Under the pieces are notes generated by a model. That model was given only the letters and a program-made list of their open reading frames with translations, searched no databases and was not told the origin of the DNA. Shown in pieces: positions 37,359 to 41,094 of a DNA stretch of 41,094 bases. The first letter of the stretch is position 1, and each line of letters begins with the position of its first letter. The stretch comes from a virus, in the IMG/VR virus record IMGVR_UViG_3300033144_004524, positions 7,490 to 48,583 of that record; one strand, 5' to 3'. The position numbers and the translations under genes were made by a program.

Positions 37359-37727
37359 CTAACTGAATGAGTTTTTGTCATGCAATCCTCGCGCCTTGAG
37401 CGCTCTCTTCCGATGGGCAGCGCTGGTGTAAATCGGGTCCCCTCCGGGTGTCACTTCAGTGGGGCAACCGCTGCCAGCAAGGTGGTCACGCAACTCCTGA
37501 GCTTGCGAAGCATGAACTCCACTAGCAACACACGGCGGCATGGGCCAAGTGCCCAACCCCGAACGGCCGCACGATCCGGAAGCGACAAATCCACCCACAC
37601 CCTCAGCTTGGCGATCTCGATACGCACGCCTGCCGCCAATGCGGACGCACTTCGGGATGCTATCGCGATCAAATTCGCGCTCTACCGTAATCAGGCCGTC
37701 CGGTGTTGAGAAGCAATATGTGACCAT
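37359..37727 (-). CDS. Conserved small phage protein near the portal
   Basis: The product has 122 residues. WPMPPCVASGVHASQAQELR, then GCPTEVTPGGDPIYTSAAHR and KRALKARGLHDKNSFS match a pattern common in phage proteins beside portal and scaffold genes (a 'GVHPSQ...F/VTPDGRP...HRK' string). The function is unknown to me; the N-terminal half, MVTYCFSTPDGLITVEREF, carries only one Cys of the zinc ribbon many relatives have, so the metal site looks lost. The stop is just before the scaffold start. Confidence 0.6.
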   Translation of the reverse strand: MVTYCFSTPDGLITVEREFDRDSIPKCVRIGGRRAYRDRQAEGVGGFVASGSCGRSGLGTWPMPPCVASGVHASQAQELRDHLAGSGCPTEVTPGGDPIYTSAAHRKRALKARGLHDKNSFS

Positions 37728-37741
37728 ATTTCACCTTCCAA

Positions 37742-37781
37742 CAGTATACCAAGCCCCATTAGGAAAACTTACCAGTATACC
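37742..37781. repeat. Two CAGTATACC repeats 31 bases apart
   Basis: CAGTATACC occurs at 37742-37750 and 37773-37781, separated by 31 bases, close to three helical turns. On the - strand each reads GGTATACTG and contains TATACT, the same -10 hexamer used at 417-422. It lies between the 139-residue gene and the next gene. It may be a phage promoter or operator pair, or chance. Confidence 0.4.
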
Positions 37782-38188
37782 CCCACATCCTGCGGCCGTT
37801 TACGCAATCCCTTCGAGTAATCCGGAAGATCGCCGTCCGCAGGGGGCCTTTTCTTCAGCGTCTTCTGGATTTTCGGCACCGACCCAAATTCGATACCCTC
37901 CTTCCGAACGAGCTTCTGGAGCTTCTTCATCCCCTCGCTTTGCTCGAATTCCTCCTGCCGACTCTCGGCCACGGCCTGCTGGGCAATTTGCTGCAACCGC
38001 TCCTGCCCCTGGGCCTGCCGCTGAGCCTTAGCAATCTTCGCTTTCTCCGCTCTGCTGACCGGGGTAAACGGCCCCCCCATCGCCTGCGAAGGGACATTGC
38101 TCCTGCCTGGATTTCGCTCGTTCGCACCGCCCAGCATGTTGTACGCGCGCTGAAGCCACTGCACAAGTTCGTTCACGTTCTCAGCCAT
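37769..38188 (-). CDS. Small helical protein after the portal
   Basis: The product has 139 residues: WLQRAYNMLGGANERNPGR, then a Gln/Arg-rich helix (KAQRQAQGQERLQQIAQQAVAE, about residues 50-75) and a Lys-rich end (KIQKTLKKRPPADGDLPDYS). No motif recognised. Its location between portal and scaffold suggests a head assembly factor or an internal protein. The start is two bases from the portal stop, so they are probably translated together. Confidence 0.5.
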   Translation of the reverse strand: MAENVNELVQWLQRAYNMLGGANERNPGRSNVPSQAMGGPFTPVSRAEKAKIAKAQRQAQGQERLQQIAQQAVAESRQEEFEQSEGMKKLQKLVRKEGIEFGSVPKIQKTLKKRPPADGDLPDYSKGLRKRPQDVGVYW

Positions 38189-38189
38189 T

Positions 38190-39893
38190 CTATTCCTCCG
38201 GTAAACTGGAAATCATTTCTTGTATTCCGCTCAATCCGCTGTCATCAGAACTAGCGGGCATTCCAGACGCGCTACGCACCTGATCTGCTTGCCTGTTTTT
38301 GGCTTGCTGGCCAGAGTGCTGGGCAGCTTCTACGTTATCTGGAAAAATCACGATGTCGTCAAGCTCGTTGAAGTCCGAATACTTCGCAACAAGCCTAAGG
38401 ACCTTCTGGAAGTCGATTGACCCTCCCATCTGCTGTATCATCGGAAGGAAGGGAACGATGTACTGTTGCATAATCATTCCGAGTCTCTGGAGTTTCAGAC
38501 TCGGGGAATCGTCAATGAGACTGTAGACATCGATCTTGAGTTCGTATTGATTGAACGACCCAACTTTCGTATCGCGATTCCACTGAGTAGGAATGCTCAC
38601 GTCGATTCCGGACACCTTCTTCTGGAGGACACGATTCTTGATTGGATCGTGCCATTCGTACCACGCAAGCGCACGGAAGATGTCCCCGTAGACATCGATA
38701 GCATTCGATGCCATCTGTCGCAGTTGAGCGCCGGCAGCTTCGCTCAGGAGTTTGTCTTGCCCAACTGTTTCTGATTGGGTTGCCAGACCACCGATAGAAT
38801 CGAGATTGTTCGCGAAATATGAAAAGAGTCCCTTCGTTTGGAGAAACATTTCCATGGTCGCTGGGTCTGCGCCGCCGGCCGCGAGAACCTTCGGCTCCGC
38901 ACCAGTCCACAGGAAGCCGTCTCCATCAGACGCCTTCCTATAGGCATCAATCTCCGCAGGGTCATTACCCTGGAACCCGAGACAGCGCTTGAACTTCTCG
39001 GCACCGCGTCCCAGCTTGCGGAAGAGAACATTGGCCAATTCGTGCAGATCCTTCCACACGGCTACCGGCGGCAGAGGCAATAAGTTACCGGGAACATCCG
39101 AATAACCGAGCGTATGGTACGGCCCCCTGTCCGGACCGTTCCATTCCTGCTGATTCAGGAGCACCTTTCCGGGGACTTCATAGGTCACAAGCAGCCCCTC
39201 GTCGGCAAGCCAGACATCACGTAGGTGACGCCTACGCTTGTACTCGTCCGGCGAGCCGCCCGACGAGATCGAATCCGCGCGTTTCTGCCCGTTATCCCCC
39301 ATGTCTGATTGATCGCTACTCGTATTCTCGATTCGTTCTCGTTGGCCCTTCTTCAGTAATTCACTGTCAAGCAGTTCGTCTTCGTTCACCCAGTAGTCAT
39401 GGCCCTGAAACTGGATTTGATTCCAATTCTTTGCGCTCATGTCGACGAAATAATCGTCGGAAGTCACGACTTCGACGAATGGAACGCCGTATGGCACCCC
39501 AAGAATTTTCCCGACGCGCTGCAATCCCACTCTCACGACGCCGATGGTGAAAAGGGATTCGAGAACAAATCGCCTTAGAGTCTTCGTGAGACCGATTTCA
39601 TCAGGGATCAAGTTCACAGCGATCTCGAAATTATCTGCAATCGGCCTTAGCTCGGCCGTATCAGTCGAAAAGAGCGCACGAGGCGACCTTGCAGCCAGCG
39701 ACCTGACATGCGTATCGATGGCGAGCTTCAGAAAGTTCACCGGCATCTTCAGTTCGTTGCCATCGTCGGCGTAATTTCTACCGACCAATTGCCGGATACT
39801 GTCTACGCGCTCACGACGCGAGTGCTCCATTTGCCTCCGCGAATAGTCAATAGCCGTATTAAGTCGATTGAACTGTGATGTAGAAATCACCAT
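38190..39893 (-). CDS. Portal protein
   Basis: The product has 567 residues and forms the dodecameric ring through which DNA enters and leaves the head. Typical portal features: an N-terminal helix-rich start (LNTAIDYSRRQMEHSRRER), SLAARSPRALFSTDTAELRP, a YFVDMSAKNWNQIQFQGHDYW wing-type segment with a large mid-region, and VDVYSLIDDSP and a long C-terminal helix (LPMIQQMGGSIDFQKVLRLV). Terminase precedes it and overlaps it by 7 bases. GGAG lies 4 bases upstream of the ATG. The wing sequence after residue 130 is Trp/Tyr-rich, as in podoviral portals. Confidence 0.85.
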   Translation of the reverse strand: MVISTSQFNRLNTAIDYSRRQMEHSRRERVDSIRQLVGRNYADDGNELKMPVNFLKLAIDTHVRSLAARSPRALFSTDTAELRPIADNFEIAVNLIPDEIGLTKTLRRFVLESLFTIGVVRVGLQRVGKILGVPYGVPFVEVVTSDDYFVDMSAKNWNQIQFQGHDYWVNEDELLDSELLKKGQRERIENTSSDQSDMGDNGQKRADSISSGGSPDEYKRRRHLRDVWLADEGLLVTYEVPGKVLLNQQEWNGPDRGPYHTLGYSDVPGNLLPLPPVAVWKDLHELANVLFRKLGRGAEKFKRCLGFQGNDPAEIDAYRKASDGDGFLWTGAEPKVLAAGGADPATMEMFLQTKGLFSYFANNLDSIGGLATQSETVGQDKLLSEAAGAQLRQMASNAIDVYGDIFRALAWYEWHDPIKNRVLQKKVSGIDVSIPTQWNRDTKVGSFNQYELKIDVYSLIDDSPSLKLQRLGMIMQQYIVPFLPMIQQMGGSIDFQKVLRLVAKYSDFNELDDIVIFPDNVEAAQHSGQQAKNRQADQVRSASGMPASSDDSGLSGIQEMISSLPEE

Positions 39894-41094
39894 CCGTCTC
39901 CAAGTTCTGATTGTTGTTTGTTCTTCTTTTCATCGCGCATCTTGTTCCGCCACGCCAGGCACCCGATGGGGATATCGATCACCTCATCCGGCTTCTTGTG
40001 TTCGTGAATATCCCTGAGCAACATATTCGCCAGAGCATCAGCAATGGCCCTATCGCCGTGGTTTGCGATCGCGCCCGTTGGATCGATTCTCTTCTTAGCC
40101 CTGGAATGGAATACCCCGCCGTCACTTGAATACACATACTCCAGCGCTTCCTCTAGCGCAACTTTCGAGTAATTGAAGATCATACGTTTCTCAAGCGATT
40201 CCCGATACGAACTCAAGACAGCCATCTTGCCTTCCTTCGTTGGGGGCCATCCTGGAATTAGCGCCAATTTGGCGGTGGTAACTGAGTTGTTGCTTCGCTT
40301 GAAGATATTCTTCCATTTCAATTCGACAATCCTTGCGCCGAACTGGCGGCCTGGACCGTTGGATTCCCATACGATCTTCGGAAAGATGACAGCGCTACCC
40401 TTGAACCAACTCGCCAAGGCCACTACTACACTGGCAAACTCTTCTGGTCGTATATGCGGGTTTGCGTACTCGAATAGCTTACGCCTTGTAACATTCGAGT
40501 ACCCGACCGCTGCGGAGTTGGACGCACCAGTTCCTGCGGATACGTCAGCCGAGATGGAGAGCGGATCGCTATTGATCGGTTTGAACTCGTTGCCAGTCGG
40601 GCACCAAATTTTCAGCGTCCCCATGGCGTTGCGGCCGAAGGAAACCGGCTCAGCCTGGTCATTGTAAACCAAGTCGCCAACTGCGACTGGTGGCCGCGCG
40701 ATATCGAGAATATACTGGTTGACTGCCGCCGAAGTGAAGAACTGGTAATCCGATCCGAGATAATCGATATCGAGTTCTTGCGAAATCTCCTGCGGGCTGG
40801 CACACCTTTCGCATTCCCGATCGTACCAAACGCTGCGCATCTTCCCGTCGAGAATCGGCTTGTAGTCTTTCGGGTATCTATCCTTGTCCAATATCTCAAG
40901 ACCACCACCCTCGCCAGTCTTGTAAAGGCCGCGAGCCTTAACTGGATGCTCCGTCCAGTGAAGCCGAATCTTCCTGATGGACGTTTCCTTCATTGCGTAG
41001 AACGCATCGCCAACGCCGGCCGGAGTGGAGTTGAATATCCGGCAGGTCGTGGCATCGCGAGTCGCGCGCAAAACTTGGAAGCCCTGCTCAACGA
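39887..41094 (-). CDS. terL: Terminase large subunit, C-terminal part (cut by window edge)
   Basis: Packages DNA using an ATPase and a nuclease. The window holds only the end of the ATPase domain (RIFNSTPAGVGDAFYAM, near the coupling motif) and the whole RNase H-fold nuclease: SADVSAGTGASNSAAVG with Asp, VIFPKIVWESNGPG with Glu, and NHGDRAIADALANMLL with Asp, the three-acid site. The frame stays open past a TTG at 41071 to the edge at 41094 (reading VEQGFQVLRAT), so the gene starts outside and the TTG is not a real start. A CxxC (RECERCAS) lies in the middle. The remaining N-terminal ATPase half is missing from the window. Confidence 0.9.
   Translation of the reverse strand, partial: VEQGFQVLRATRDATTCRIFNSTPAGVGDAFYAMKETSIRKIRLHWTEHPVKARGLYKTGEGGGLEILDKDRYPKDYKPILDGKMRSVWYDRECERCASPQEISQELDIDYLGSDYQFFTSAAVNQYILDIARPPVAVGDLVYNDQAEPVSFGRNAMGTLKIWCPTGNEFKPINSDPLSISADVSAGTGASNSAAVGYSNVTRRKLFEYANPHIRPEEFASVVVALASWFKGSAVIFPKIVWESNGPGRQFGARIVELKWKNIFKRSNNSVTTAKLALIPGWPPTKEGKMAVLSSYRESLEKRMIFNYSKVALEEALEYVYSSDGGVFHSRAKKRIDPTGAIANHGDRAIADALANMLLRDIHEHKKPDEVIDIPIGCLAWRNKMRDEKKNKQQSELGDGW

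Overview
The window is 41 kb of a tailed double-stranded DNA bacteriophage genome, probably short-tailed (podovirus-like). It has a terminase, portal, scaffold, capsid, head-tail adaptor, nozzle-like tail protein, fibre and three ejection-type proteins, and no tail tube, sheath or tape-measure gene was recognised. The host cannot be read directly. Two zinc-ribbon proteins, many Cys-rich small proteins and a cluster of exported peptidase-like proteins gave me a weak impression of a planctomycete-type host, which is a guess. Coding density is very high, with most starts overlapping the previous stop (ATGA, TAATG). No stretch over 300 bases lacks a gene, and no tRNA, rRNA or CRISPR array was seen.

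The genome has two convergent arms. Everything from 1 to 19963 is on the + strand and everything from 19968 to the right edge is on the - strand, so the arms collide with a 4-bp gap. The + arm (early and middle genes) starts with small Cys-rich proteins and a serine recombinase (1-2673). Next comes a block of secreted or membrane proteins with three peptidase-like enzymes and a two-helix holin-like protein (2755-6984). A recombination and replication block follows (7016-16388): Sak4-like ATPase, SSB-like protein, DNA methyltransferase, RecB/Cas4-type nuclease, RadD-like helicase, primase-polymerase/helicase fusion and RusA resolvase. The arm ends with accessory genes (16395-19963): metallophosphoesterase, a dATP/dGTP-diphosphohydrolase-like protein, a deoxyribosyltransferase-like protein, an MmcB-like nuclease and a SprT-like metallopeptidase.

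The - arm is the late virion operon. In transcription order it holds large terminase (5' end cut off by the window), portal, two small proteins, scaffold, major capsid protein, a decoration-like protein, head-tail adaptor, small structural proteins, a beta-rich surface protein, nozzle-like protein, a 934-aa fibre with YadA-like repeats, an Ig-like protein and three internal virion or ejection proteins ending in a 1149-aa protein.

The late operon is punctuated by intrinsic terminators: two hairpins in tandem after the capsid and decoration genes, then one each after three following genes. A 14-bp perfect hairpin and a second terminator flank the collision point. The start of the terminase and the divergent promoter region between the arms lie outside the window. 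The two window ends cannot be joined directly, because the minus strand at the left edge does not continue the terminase, so this is not a complete circular genome.
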